This document shows, in pieces, positions 10,789-21,596 of a stretch of DNA of 64,000 bases. The DNA is from Cytidiella melzeri (lineage: Eukaryota > Basidiomycota > Agaricomycetes > Polyporales > Irpicaceae): the NCBI GenBank assembly GCA_022592445.1, contig JABYQR010000075.1, positions 62,001 to 126,000 on the forward strand, in the 5' to 3' direction. The position numbers and the translations under genes are program-made. The notes beneath the pieces are model-generated. The model had not been told where the DNA came from. It made no database searches and worked only from the letters and a program-made list of their open reading frames with translations. How positions within the stretch are numbered: the first letter of the stretch is position 1; each line of letters opens with the position of its first letter.

Positions 10789-13455
10789 CTAATCGACATA
10801 TAACCTCACCAACATCATCTTCCTACAGACAGGACACTGGAAATTCTTCGACAGTTCCACGACAATACACCTAAAAAAGAAATCACCAAGTCAACTTCTT
10901 CCATTCACAGCTACTCGCGCTTGCTTCAACTCTGAAACCCTGAGGCATGTCAACTCACCGATGACAAAACAAGTGTCCACACATCGTCACAGTCGGCTCG
11001 TGCGGCTCATTCATGCAAAGTCGGCAATGCCAGCTCGCCCCAGACGTTTGCATCTTCGTTTCCGAGTCCAGAGAAGACCGTGATTCGCGGTCGAAGTGCG
11101 CGGTGCGGCTCGCACACGTCGTCGAGTCACTCCGAAGTGGATGAGAATTGCTGGCTTTGACATCGACGGTATCCTCACTCGACTCTGATGAACAAGGAAG
11201 CGCCCGGTTGAACACTTTGTTGGTCTGTTAGTTAGATTGGTACGCACCTGTCGCAGTGCTCGGAGAATCATCGCCGCTGTGCTCAGACTCTCGCAAGTCG
11301 TACGGCTCTCCGTCATGCAGCTCGCGAGTCCGAGTCTCACATTGCTCCATTGAAATTGTCGTCACTATAGGGCTGATTTGATCAAAGACAGGTACCGGCG
11401 GACTGTGTACACGAGGCGGGCTGTCGATGGCCTCTATCGCGTCGCCGCTGACGGTGTAAGCTCGTTCGACGGAGAATTGGCCTGCGAGCTGCACCGCATT
11501 CAATTGTATCTCCTCTGGATCCGCAGGCAAGGTATCAAAGAGCGAGGCAGAGCAAGTCTCGGCAGCTTCCTGCGGGGCTGGAGAAGAACTGGACTTGGTG
11601 AGCTCAGTACCGTATGATTCTAGCGAGCTCGGGGTTGGGAGCAGCTCTGGAGTAGATCTCGAGGAACGGCTGTGCAAGAGAGACTCAATACATTTGCGCT
11701 TTCAACGACCTAGATGGCTGACCTTTCATAGGTTGGACTGTCCTCGCCCAAGACACTAGGAGTCAGCAGCTCAACCGTGCACGCCGGCTCGGGCATGCGC
11801 AATTCCGGTCTGAGCCTCAGTTCCTTCGCTTGACGAGTAGGAGGAGCCTCCGTGTTGGACAGTCGCGTTGGGCTGAGCGTTGTTGGGGTAGGCGCAGACG
11901 AGGGTCGCGGGGAGACCGAAGCTACCTCAATGCCATACTCTTGGGTCTGCCAGCCGTTGCCGTTGAGATACGGATATCTGAGGATCAACGAGGACGCCCG
12001 TGTACGTACCGTCTGTTTCGCCGGAGCGTTCGTTTGCGCTCCAGATACTGGAGGTGTTGAGACGCTTGGGGTATTTGAACGTGTGGATCGTGCGGAACGA
12101 GAGGTGAAAAAGGTAGGAGATGTGGTCTGGGCGAACGGTGACGCGACTCGAGGTGTAGTTGTGGTATTGGAACCGGAAGCACGTGGGGAGGTTGAAAGGG
12201 AACGCAAAGAGCGTGGTGGTGAGACGGCGGGGGAAAGCTCCCTGCTTGCTGCGTAGTGCGGGGTAGGGGTAGGATGAATAGCGTGTAGATGCTGTATTGT
12301 TGCTGAGTATTTGTATCTGTAAGCTAAATGCGTTATGTATACTCACGTTGTTGTAAGCTACATCATCCAGAAAACCTTCGCCGCATGGAAAGCATGTGGG
12401 GTGGAAGGAAGAGTCTCGATAGTGTTCATGTAGGTCGACAACGTGGTCGAATGCTTTGTCGCACTTCAAACAATACGAGTCTGAGTCAAATGACGAAAAG
12501 CTCTGGATGGTCTTTAGCAGCGAATCAATCCAGACTAGAAGAGCTCACCTCCACTGGAGAGATTTCATGCGAGCGAGAGATATGCTGGAAGCCACCGATC
12601 AAGCATCAGCGAGCGTCGAATAACGTTGCAAAACCAATCCAATACCTACCTCGTTTATTGCCACTAGGTCTCTAAAGCCTTCCCCGCAAACATCACATGT
12701 TGGATGAAGTGAACATTCTGCGTTACGATAGTGTCCCCGCAGCTGATTTTCGCTTTGACAGCCTAGTCCACATATGTCGCAGTACAAATCTCGATGGTAG
12801 ATCTTCACATGCTGTTTTTGCAAGCATAAGATTAGCACTGTGTCCTTTGCTGCCACAATGAAGCAAATGCACCTCGTCGAATTGCGACAGGCCTTGTAGG
12901 CCTTGATCACAGACAAGACAGAGAGGATGCGCTCCAGAGACCTTGTAATGCACCGAGAGCTCCAGCTGAGATTCGAAAGTACGGTTACATGGATGGCATA
13001 AAAACTCGGCCAGCGGTGCGGGATGCGCCACTTTGGTGTGCTAAAAGTCATTCGTGTGAGACAATCGTCTGATAGGATTGAGGCGAGGGACAAACATACG
13101 CGAATCAAAGTGGCATTGTCCGGGAACGCAACTTCGCATTGCGAGCAGGACGGGTGGTTCGGGTCGGAGCGATAATGCTCCTGAAGGGCATCCTGCGACA
13201 GGTAGTACCGGTTGCATTGGCGACACAGGAGGTCTTGATGATTCTTTGCCAGGTGCTGTATTAGAAGAAAATCAGCACCGGGGCGTCAAACGTGGCACGC
13301 CGACGTACCCCATTCCTAGCGAACAGCGACGGGAAGCTTTGTTGGCAGATGGTGCATGAGAACTTGGCTGAATGCGCCTTGCTGGTTTTTGCGTGATGGT
13401 CGTACGCATACGTGCTCACGAAGATGCGCCCGGGGCAGACTTTGCAGTGTATCAT
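10789..13455 (-). CDS. multi-C2H2 zinc-finger protein with C-terminal RING finger
   Basis: Reads leftward from ATG 13455 to TAG at 10789-10791 through about eight exons. The N-terminal half is a string of paired Cys/His units: CKVCPGRIFVS...HHAKTSKAH, FSCTICQQSF, LCRQCNRYYLSQDALQEHY, FLCHPCNRTFESQLELSVHY, LCLVCDQGL, LYCDICGLGCQSENQLRGHY, CDVCGEGFRD, CDKAFDHVVDLHEHY and CFPCGEGF. The middle is Ser/Pro/Thr rich and looks disordered. The end is a C3HC4 RING: WHCRLCMNEPHEPTVTMCGH, then FCHR joined across an intron to CIVVELSKNFQCPVC. RING fingers usually act as E3 ubiquitin ligases, so the likely role is recognition by the C2H2 array coupled to ubiquitination; this is inference. Such C2H2-RING fusions recur in Agaricomycetes. 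Exact exon ends in the Ser-rich part are uncertain. Confidence 0.75.
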
Positions 13456-13931
13456 GATGCTACACTGAGAGGTAACGGGGGAGCAGAGATGAAGGCCTTG
13501 TGCCGACGAGTTGATAATAGAGCTTCATGTTCAAATCGTAGAATAAGCCATGCGTCGTTCGCATGTGTGCCTTGCCGTAACCTGGCAGGTTGTGCTGCGC
13601 GTAATCAGTCATTTTGGATTCGCTTTGACACAATTTTTACATGAGGAAGGCGTGTGCGCCACGCAGCAAGTTACGCGTTGTTTGAGTCTGACTATATCTT
13701 GCATCGAGGAGGCGGGAGGTTGATCTTTGGTACTGCCTGGCATGTCAATGATAAAGACGGAGTGAAGTCCATAAAGTCCAAGTTCGATTTCAGCACATCA
13801 GGTAGACTTTGTGGCGTGGGGCACTTTTTGTAAGGGGCGTTTATGACGTTATTTATGGGTATTTATTCGAAGTCGCGAACGTCACAATTTTGTGATTTTT
13901 CATGTCACAATCATGGTTTCGACCGGTGCAC
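13456..13931. other. intergenic, no gene seen
   Basis: Probable upstream region of the minus-strand zinc-finger gene. Nothing further is recognisable before the inverted repeat at 13932. Confidence 0.4.
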
Positions 13932-14184
13932 CAGGCTCCTACCCAGCCGCCCTCTCGAGCGTAAGAGGACTTGTCTCGAGGAAGTTGACCGATACTGATA
14001 CATAAATCAATGTTTTATGACATATACCAGATATAGACATGCATCAATGTTCCTAAGCTTACTAACTGACGTGATTATATAATAATATTACCAAAAAAAG
14101 AAATGCATCAATATTTTCAACCTTAATCCTCATACGCTCGATAGGACGGCTGGCACCAAACACAAGTAAACAGCGGGCTCCGGA
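13932..14184 (+). repeat. left terminal inverted repeat of the helicase/DUF6589 element
   Basis: Matches the reverse complement of 19817-20069 with only about ten differences, e.g. CAGCCGCCC versus CAGCTGCCC near the outer end. Contains two CTCGAG sites and AT-rich blocks such as GTGATTATATAATAATATT. Confidence 0.85.
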
Positions 14185-14303
14185 ATCGTAAATGCTCAAA
14201 TTCTTCCTTTTACAGCTGCATCACCGCCGTGCATCACCGGCGTAAGCTGCTGCTCGGTCCTCAATAAAAATGAACGCGACGCGACTTTTTTTAGTGCACC
14301 TCA

Positions 14304-16775
14304 ATGTTGCGTCCGTCGCGTGCAAGAAAGCTGTGTCCGGAAATTCCCAGTCTTGAAGTCATTCGACGAAAAGGCGAAGGTTTTTTTGGCTGCCGGCCGT
14401 GTCTTTGGCAGGCAGAGCTGGACCAGGCTATCCTCGATGGTACCAAGGATGTTGTCGCGGTATCAGGTACAGGGTCTGGCAAAACACTCACATTCTGGCT
14501 GCCCCTGCTATTTTGCCCGGAAGGTATTCAAATTGTTATCACCCCTCTGAATATTCTTGGCGCTCAGAACAGGGACCAATTGGAGGCTAAAGGAATCAGC
14601 GCGATAGCCATCGACGCGCAGAATATGTCATCGGAGGTCATGCAGGTATGTCATAATTAATGTCGAGATAATATGACACGCTTTCATCACTTACATAGAA
14701 CATCCTCGCGAGGAAATATCGCGTCATTATTGTGAACCCGGAGATAGCGCTAGCCCGAGGCGGAAAATTTGAGAAGCTCTGGAAGGACGGCGACTTTGTC
14801 TCACATATCATCAGTGTTGTTTGGGACGAAGCGCACTGTGTCAGTACCTGGGGAAAGTTCCGGAAGGAGTACGCTGAGGCCGGACGCCTGCGCAACCTGC
14901 TTGTGGAGAGAGTTCCTTACCTGGTCGTCTCCGCCACATTTCCTGAACAAATTATGAAAGACGTTATGAGTACTCTCAAAATAGACCATGATAGAACGAA
15001 ATACATCCAGCGATCAAATGACCGGCCGAACGTTTACCTCAGTGTCCACCGAATTCGCCACTCGCTGAAGAGCTTCAAGGATCTTGAGTTTCTTGTTCCA
15101 AAAAACTGGAAGTCCGGGGACAAGACTCCGAAGTTTCTGATCTTCTTCGACAGTATTCAGGAGTTGGTCGATGCGGTGAAGTCTTTATGGCCGAAGATGC
15201 CATCGGAAATCCGAAATCGTCTAGTGTGGTTCAACTCCGACATGACCAAACAGTATCGTGAGCTCACCACGCGGCAGTTCAAAGGAGATGATGGCCCGTG
15301 CTGCCTCGGCTGCACAGACTCCTTTGGATTAGTGAGTAGCATGCATCAAAATTGAAACAAATCTGACACAACATCTAGGGAGTCGACATACCGGATATTG
15401 GTTTTGTTGGCCAATGGCGAGCGACGTGCGATATGGATACACTTTGGCAGCGGTTCGGCCGCGTCGGCCGTGGTCCAGGTACCGAAGGAGTCGCTGTTCT
15501 GTTTGCGGAGGGTAAACATTTCGACGACATGAAAGAGAAAGCTGCGTTAGCTGCTGAAGCAAAGAAAAAAGCGCAAGAGGCTAGAGCAAGCGAGGCGGAG
15601 AAACGAAAACGAGGATTGAATGCAGCCGGATCAAGAAAACGTGCACGCACCGATAATTCGCCAGCACTACCTCCGAGCACAGACGACAATGAAGAGCGTA
15701 CTAGTCTCGCAGTGATTGATAGCCTCTCTGTGCATGAGGAGCTCAGGGTTCAGTACCGACAGTCCCTCGCAGATCAGAAGCAAAAACAAAGTAAAACAAA
15801 GAAATAGTGGGCAATACAGCGCAGCTCCCACCGGAGATAGACAACATCATCAACGCTGCAACACGTCCCTTCAATTGCCACCGAGTTCCCATCGCTGCTT
15901 ACTACCAGAACAATAGAAGATGTACGTAGCGCTCAATAACTCACATCTCGTGTGTCGTACTTACCTAAACAGTGCCCGATCATTCTCGCTGTGCCCCTGG
16001 AATTCCCGCCGGATGTGGCCGCTGCAACTTGATCATGTCTACCACCTGCTGCGATCTATGCAACGCCAAATCCGACCATCCCAGCGATATTTTCACTCGC
16101 TTCATTCCTCCTCCACCAGACATGGCATCCGAGGCACCTCCAGTTCGACCAGTCACTACTCGCGTGTCTCGGCTGGCCAAGTTTGACGCGACGACATCTG
16201 ACTACGCTCTCCGGAAGAAACTCGAGACTTTCGCTGCGCAAGAATGCAAGAACAGTATGGCTACGCCATCGCACTCAACTTAGGGCAACCGAGATAATGA
16301 GCACGAAGATCTCGAGCGCATCACATCTGTGCACGGTCGAAGAAGATCGGGTCGGTGGAGGATATACAGAGAGAGGCTCCAAAGTGGCGAAGAGCGCAGG
16401 AGTATGCCGGAAGTGTGCTCAAATTACTGCAAAGGTACGCTGCCTGTAAAGATTCGAAAACTCTTCATCAGCTTACGCATCACTAGACATTACCCTATCA
16501 CCGACCTCTACGCTGTTACGCCACTACATCAACGCCAGCTTACTACGCCACTTGATGCAAGTATCAATCGCAACTTACAGGCAGGAGCGAAGAAGACTAT
16601 GACATGGGAGCATGCAAACGGCAGGGGCACACCTGTAAGTCATTTACTGTGCTCACGAGCAAACAACTACTCACTATGCAAGCTCTACATAGGACGGAGT
16701 ATCGAGTGCTCTATGAAAGGACAAACTAGTGCAAGTACGATGGGTACAAACAAAGAGAACGCTTCAAACGCGTGA
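14304..16775 (+). CDS. RecQ-like DEAH helicase with Cys-rich tail (tail frame-damaged)
   Basis: Superfamily 2 helicase. Walker A is GTGSGKT (VVAVSGTGSGKTLTFWLPLL), Walker B is SVVWDEAHCVSTWG, motif III is VVSATFPEQI, motif V is DSFGLGVDIPDI (across an intron at 15332-15379) and motif VI is LWQRFGRVGRGPGTEG. So all core ATPase and strand-tracking motifs are intact. First intron 14646-14699. After a Lys/Arg/Ala-rich linker, an intron near 15791-15819 leads to a Cys-rich module: NAATRPFNCHRVPIAAYY, then SRCAPGIPAGCGRCNLI and TTCCDLCNAKSD, typical of this Agaricomycete helicase family. Beyond 16250 the family-like sequence (e.g. GSVEDIQREAPKWRRAQEYA) continues but in changing frames, which suggests one-base indels or assembly errors. 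Likely a DNA helicase; a role in element replication or repair is inferred. Confidence 0.8.
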
Positions 16776-16780
16776 GTTGA

Positions 16781-19404
16781 TTATAGTGCTCCCTCCGTGG
16801 CTAGATCTCGCGCGCTGACCGCATCTGTTAGTCCCCAATAGTCTTCGTCGCCCACTCCTCTCCTCCCTTCTTTTTCAATCTTGCCCCACATCTGCTGCTC
16901 ATCATCATCTACCATGGGTTCATTGTCACATACTACTGCGGATTCCGCGGTAATAATCGCTGCACCGCGATCTAGTGCATTGGGAATCTCATATTTTGCT
17001 TCTTGTCCTGCGCGGTATTTGTTCGGACTCTCTTCCAGACCTTGTATATATTGCTGAACGTCATTGAAAGTTGCAGTCATGTTTTTCGTGCCGTGTGCAT
17101 AGCTAAGACCAGAAAGAAGGAAATTCTGTTCGAAGACGCGGTGACTGTTTTGGTAAATCAATACCAGCGCCAATTTGTCCAGAATACAATTTGTGGTGTA
17201 GTTTGACCCTTCACCGCCATACATCTCCTTGATAAACAGGTTCAGCAGCTCGGCCACCCAATCTACCGCGCGGAAATGATGGGCGCGCCCAGTCAGATTA
17301 ACGAGCATATTGTACCGGACGGCACGTCTAGTTCATGACGGTAAGCATTAGTGACCTAGCCTTTGATTACTAGGAGTACTTACCTCAATCCGACTGGGTA
17401 CACATTATACAGCTGATGCATAAACAGTAGCATTCGGTTCGCATACTTATGCTTGCCCACAGCGCGGAAAATCTGGATCCACGGTGGGAACATTGTCTCG
17501 AGACAGCCGATATTGCCTTCATTCATGCTATACAATAGCTCCTCATATAGCAGTAAGTAATGATGAGTTCGCATGGTATTTTCGTGCTGCTTATCGCATT
17601 GCACCGCTAATCTGTTCTTCATCTGATATAGATTTGTGCCTTCTCCTTCCACGTACTGGGTCACAAGTTGCACGGCAAATTTATCTATGGCTTCAAGAGT
17701 TGGTTTTGCCTCTGCCCGTTTTTCCAAGGTCAGATAGCCGTAACGTCGTGCTTCGATACGCCATGCATCCAAACAAAGCACTTCCCCCACATGACCAATG
17801 AGTTCGTGTTGCTCACGGAACAACACATTATTGGTGAGTTTTCCTGAGCTTGCTGGTCGTAACTTAGTGACAAAAGCCATAAAACTAGTTGTGTCTTTTC
17901 TTGCTGAATCCGGAGAGACTAGTATTCGCCAGATAGCATCCGCGGCTGCCATTTTGAAATGGAAAAGGCTGAAGACAAAAACAACGAATTGCAGCCGAGA
18001 AGTAGGTGTCAGATCAATGGCTCGTCTTTCCATTGCGCTGATCACCCATTCCATCGTGCCTAGATCTTCGTGAATGAGCTGAACCATGTCTCCAAGGTCA
18101 GTCATATCAACACTGGTTTCTCCTTCTGCATCTGCCTCTCTGACGCCTGCTTGAGCAAGCATATCCATAAGCGCATCAATATTGCCAGATACTGTCAACT
18201 GGTTGATCTTCATCGCCTGCAGTGGAACCTGATGTGCTCGACGGATGGGAATTTGCTCGACAGAATCTGGAGCGGTAAGAGACTCTCTTAAATCTCTAAA
18301 GTATTGCGGCCCGTATTCAAACAAAGTCTTTTTGAATAGGTATGCACGGAATAAGCCTCGTCGTGTAAGATGATGAGCGTCCGGATTCCGTGCTTCAAAA
18401 TGCAAGGTATACAGAAACTTCATAGCCGTGTGAGGGTGGAACTGAATGGGATTTGACGCATTAGGATTGTTCAGATTCTTCTCCCAGAGATTATTGCCGC
18501 AACGGAGATTGTGCGCTGTAACAGCGTGCTCTAGGCAAATTAGAGTGCCAGATGTCAAATGAACCAATGTATCCTGCGGCCCCTCTACAGTTGGAATTCC
18601 GGTGGAGAACTTCACGTCAAAATTGTCATACGCATAAGACACCAAAAGTGTATGTCCTAATGTTCTGATATCTGTGAAACATTCTGACTTCAAAGAGTGG
18701 ATCGCCCGATGTATCGATGTCATCGAGACGGAAATGCCCATGCGGGTGAGGACCTTGACAACCTTCTCGGGTGTATTGCAGGAGTGAAGAAAGATACCCA
18801 TAACACTTTGAAGTGCGTTAGATTTCCGGTAACGAGAGTGTGGTAGCTGACTCAGGATAGTAATAGTCTTCTAATGATATTGAGAGGTAAGTATGTCTAT
18901 CTCCGGCTCATGGTCATACAAACTTACTATCTCCTTAAACGCACGCGGTCGGCTGCCACACATCTTAGCCCACGGATGTTCATCGTCAACCATCTCATCC
19001 TCAGACTCGTCATCCACTGTCTCCTCTTCCTCAGAGTCTTCATTGCTGTCCCTCCCTCCAATAGGCTTCTCGTCACTGGCTGAGTTGTCTCCTGTAACCA
19101 GACGATAGACTAAGGACCACAGCATTGGCTGCTGTTCCCACATCTTCATCACCATTTCTTCCATACGGAACTCCCGGATTTGATGCGGCTGCGCATGGAG
19201 AATATTGAAGTGGAGATCGCGATTGTTGTGTGATAGATCATGTAGAGCAGATGAGTGCTTTGCTGTCATACAGTCATGCACCCACAAGATAGTGGTACTC
19301 TGACATTCCGGGCGATGATAGATCACCCCATGAGTTTCTCTTGCCCGTGCAATGAGATCCTGCAGCAGGAAAGGAAAGGGATGCTGCAAACCTTGGTGAA
19401 GCAA
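16781..19404 (-). CDS. DUF6589 family protein, candidate element-encoded nuclease/transposase
   Basis: Three exons, 19404-18928, 18870-17384 and 17327-16781, join in frame (837 codons including TAA at 16781). Both introns are GT-AG. The sequence matches my memory of the large Agaricomycete DUF6589 family: ALQSVMGIFLHSCNTPEKVV, LLVSYAYDNFDVKF, HLTSGTLICLEHAV, LTVSGNIDALMDMLAQAGV, VQLIHEDLGTMEWV, FSLFHFKMAAADAIWRI, VLCLDAWRIEARR, DKQHENTMRTHHYLLLYEEL, GKHKYANRM and HHFRAVDWVAELLNLF. The usual His-Gly-Asp motif is His-Glu-Asp here. An acidic stretch (residues ~130-160) follows the N-terminal part. Codons upstream of 19404 stay open in frame (LVHLEHHRISLVDLTISVLL), so the true start lies further right, probably in another exon near 19500-19560. 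Function unknown; scattered conserved Asp/His residues fit an RNase H-like fold, but that is inference. Confidence 0.8.
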
Positions 19405-19816
19405 GACTGAGATGGTGAGATCAACTAAGCTAATTCTGTGGTGCTCCAGATGAACCAGGATCTCTCAAATGGCTGTGGCCTTGGTGGTAAGTGATTCTTA
19501 CTTTGTGCGCGGTACAATGATAATGAATCACGCAGGCGTTGTGTGACCTTGTTACAGTATTGGTGTGTCACAGGGAAAGGAAAGAATAATATATAACTAA
19601 TTACTCAGACAAGTAGGAAACAAGCGGACACCTCCATTGTGTAGAGTAGGCTAATGATTACGTTGTAGAGTAGAAATAAAGCTTACAGAAACCATCGCAC
19701 GGTACAAGTAAAGGAGAGAAAGGGGAGGGACAAACGTTAGTAGCGGTGCGTGCTACACAAGCTGCGCCACCAAGCTGATGCTGGTGCTTGATTTGGGTGA
19801 ATATGGCGCCTGTCAC
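19405..19816 (-). other. 5' region of the DUF6589 gene, probable extra exon
   Basis: In frame with the gene, ILVHLEHHRISLVDLTISVL is encoded at about 19404-19465. A further open piece around 19510-19560 (RLRDSLSLYRAQ) could be an upstream exon, but the splice site between them is not clear. The rest is probably the promoter. Confidence 0.4.
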
Positions 19817-20069
19817 TCCGGAGCCCGCTGTTTACTTGTGTTTGGTGCCAGCCGTCCTATCGAGCGTATGAGGATTAAGGTTGAGAATATTGATGCATTT
19901 CTTTTTTTGGTAATATTGATATATAATCACGTCAGTTAGTAAGCTTAGGAACATTGATGCATGTCTATATCTGGTATATGTCATAAAGCATTTATCTATG
20001 TATCAGTATCGGTCAACTTCCTCGAGACAAGTCCTCTTACGCTCGAGAGGGCAGCTGGGTAGGAGCCTG
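19817..20069 (-). repeat. right terminal inverted repeat of the helicase/DUF6589 element
   Basis: Reverse complement of the left repeat at 13932-14184; similarity ends at TCCGGA on the inner side and at GAGCCTG on the outer side. Confidence 0.85.
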
Positions 20070-20537
20070 TTGCTCTTCCTGTACTTACTGACAAGAAAAT
20101 TTGTATAACACTCTGTTGAATACATCTCCTGCTGTTTGCTGTCTGTCCTCTCTGGGCTCTGACCCTCACTCCACCATGGCTACCTGCCATTAACTAGTAC
20201 AATATAATATGACCTTAAATAAAGTAGCTTACATGAAAACTATGTAGACACATCTGGACATATGTGTTCTTTTGTGCTAGAGTGCTACAAAGAGGTTTGC
20301 TTGCAGAAACCATAGTCAGTAAGCTATAAGAGATATACTGCTTGAGGTAGCTTGGCACCCAAGTACTTGGCCAATTCTAATAGGTAATACAGTGAATTAC
20401 TTGTTGTTGTGTTGGAAAATCAGCCAGAATCAGCAGTGTGTTCTTGGGGTGTTCAGAGTGCACTCTGATTAATAGTTTGATTAAGAAAAATGATGGCAAA
20501 AAAATCACCACTCAATCAGACATTGAATCACTGATAA
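20070..20537. other. AT-rich intergenic DNA, nothing recognised
   Basis: Lies between the inverted-repeat element and the kinase relic. Contains a small palindromic stretch GTTCAGAGTGCACTCTGA near 20451-20468. No coding signal. Confidence 0.4.
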
Positions 20538-21220
20538 TCAACCTACTCTGAACTCCCCTATAAATGCCGATGCCGGGGTAACGTAACTGTCTAGAAGAAT
20601 ACCAGTGAGTGACAACGCAACTTGTAAACTTTTTTTACCTACAGGATGAAGATCCTTGAGCTCTGCACTTCGGACAGTATTGGGGCCACGTGCGCAAGCA
20701 AGCCCAAAATCAGCAATCATGAGTAAACCGGTGTTATAAATGAGGAGGTTTGCGACTTACATGTCTTGAGAGTTTTTTACCGAGTGCACTCCCCACCCGA
20801 CGCATGTATTTGAGAAGTTGCCTCATGTATGTTGTAGATGCAGGGCTTGGGAGCGCGCACGGGAAGGGGGCTTGAAGAGATGAACACAATGTTATTCTGT
20901 AGCCACGAAATTACAAGGATTCTATATTATCTTGACAAACCGGATAAGATGGAAAGAGGAATCCGAAACGGGTAATCTGCGCGGAATGACGAAAGGCAGG
21001 CGGCGGGAACAAACGGATACAAACAAAAAGTGGCAGCAAACCTAAAAACAACAACAATGTACATTTTGATATGGTTGGGCGAAAGCTTCACGCGTTCGTT
21101 GGCGAGTAATCCAGCCATGTAGGGACACACCATATAGACAGATAACGGTGTCTCTTTGAGAACATGAAGCAGCAGGGAGACGAGTGCTACGGTTCGACTC
21201 ATTTCAGACGACAAACAGGT

Positions 21221-21254
21221 CTACATCGGGTAAATAAACAAAACATTATCGCGC
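21221..21254 (+). repeat. left inverted end of the kinase insert
   Basis: 34 bases pairing with 24875-24908 in inverted orientation, 30 matches. Followed by CGCGCGCGC-rich and TGTAAAG-containing subterminal DNA. Confidence 0.65.
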
Positions 21255-21596
21255 TTTATATTGCGTGCCGGGGGTTTATCGCGCGCGCATGACATTATAA
21301 TTATGTCCGCATAAGGCAGGTCGTTTAGATTGCATTGTAAAGGCCAAGTGGCATGCGGTAAACAATTTTAAACTAATGTAAAGGCCCAGCACTCGATGTA
21401 AAGCAGTAGTGGCAGTAATATATTACATTGTTAACCATTATTACAGCTGTCACATCATGTCACACCGCGTCTGGGACCGGATGCAAGGCACTGGCAACCG
21501 CGACGTCGAAGTATGTATGTAGTGCGCTGTGATAAACAGCCACCACCACGTCCTTTACACACGACCACTATCATCGTCAACGCCCTCTTTCGTGAC

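Larger units (their letters stand above)
13932..20069. mobile_element. 6.1-kb TIR element carrying RecQ-like helicase and DUF6589 genes
   Basis: Two ~253-bp inverted repeats (13932-14184 and 19817-20069), about 96% identical by eye, bracket exactly two long genes that converge and stop within 6 bases of each other. Outward ends both begin CAGGCTCCTACCCAGC. Sequence similarity stops abruptly outside the repeats. I see no clear target-site duplication (left flank ends GGTGCAC, right flank begins TTGCTCT). Interpretation as one mobile unit is inference from the symmetrical structure. The DUF6589 protein, a nuclease/transposase-like candidate, would be the mobilising enzyme and the helicase an accessory, or the reverse. 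The element is not a Helitron: there is no Rep domain and the ends are inverted. Confidence 0.7.

Noticed and set aside
13932..20069. Helitron interpretation of the helicase-bearing element
   Set aside because: The helicase is RecQ-like rather than Pif1-like, there is no Rep domain, and long inverted repeats are present, unlike Helitrons.
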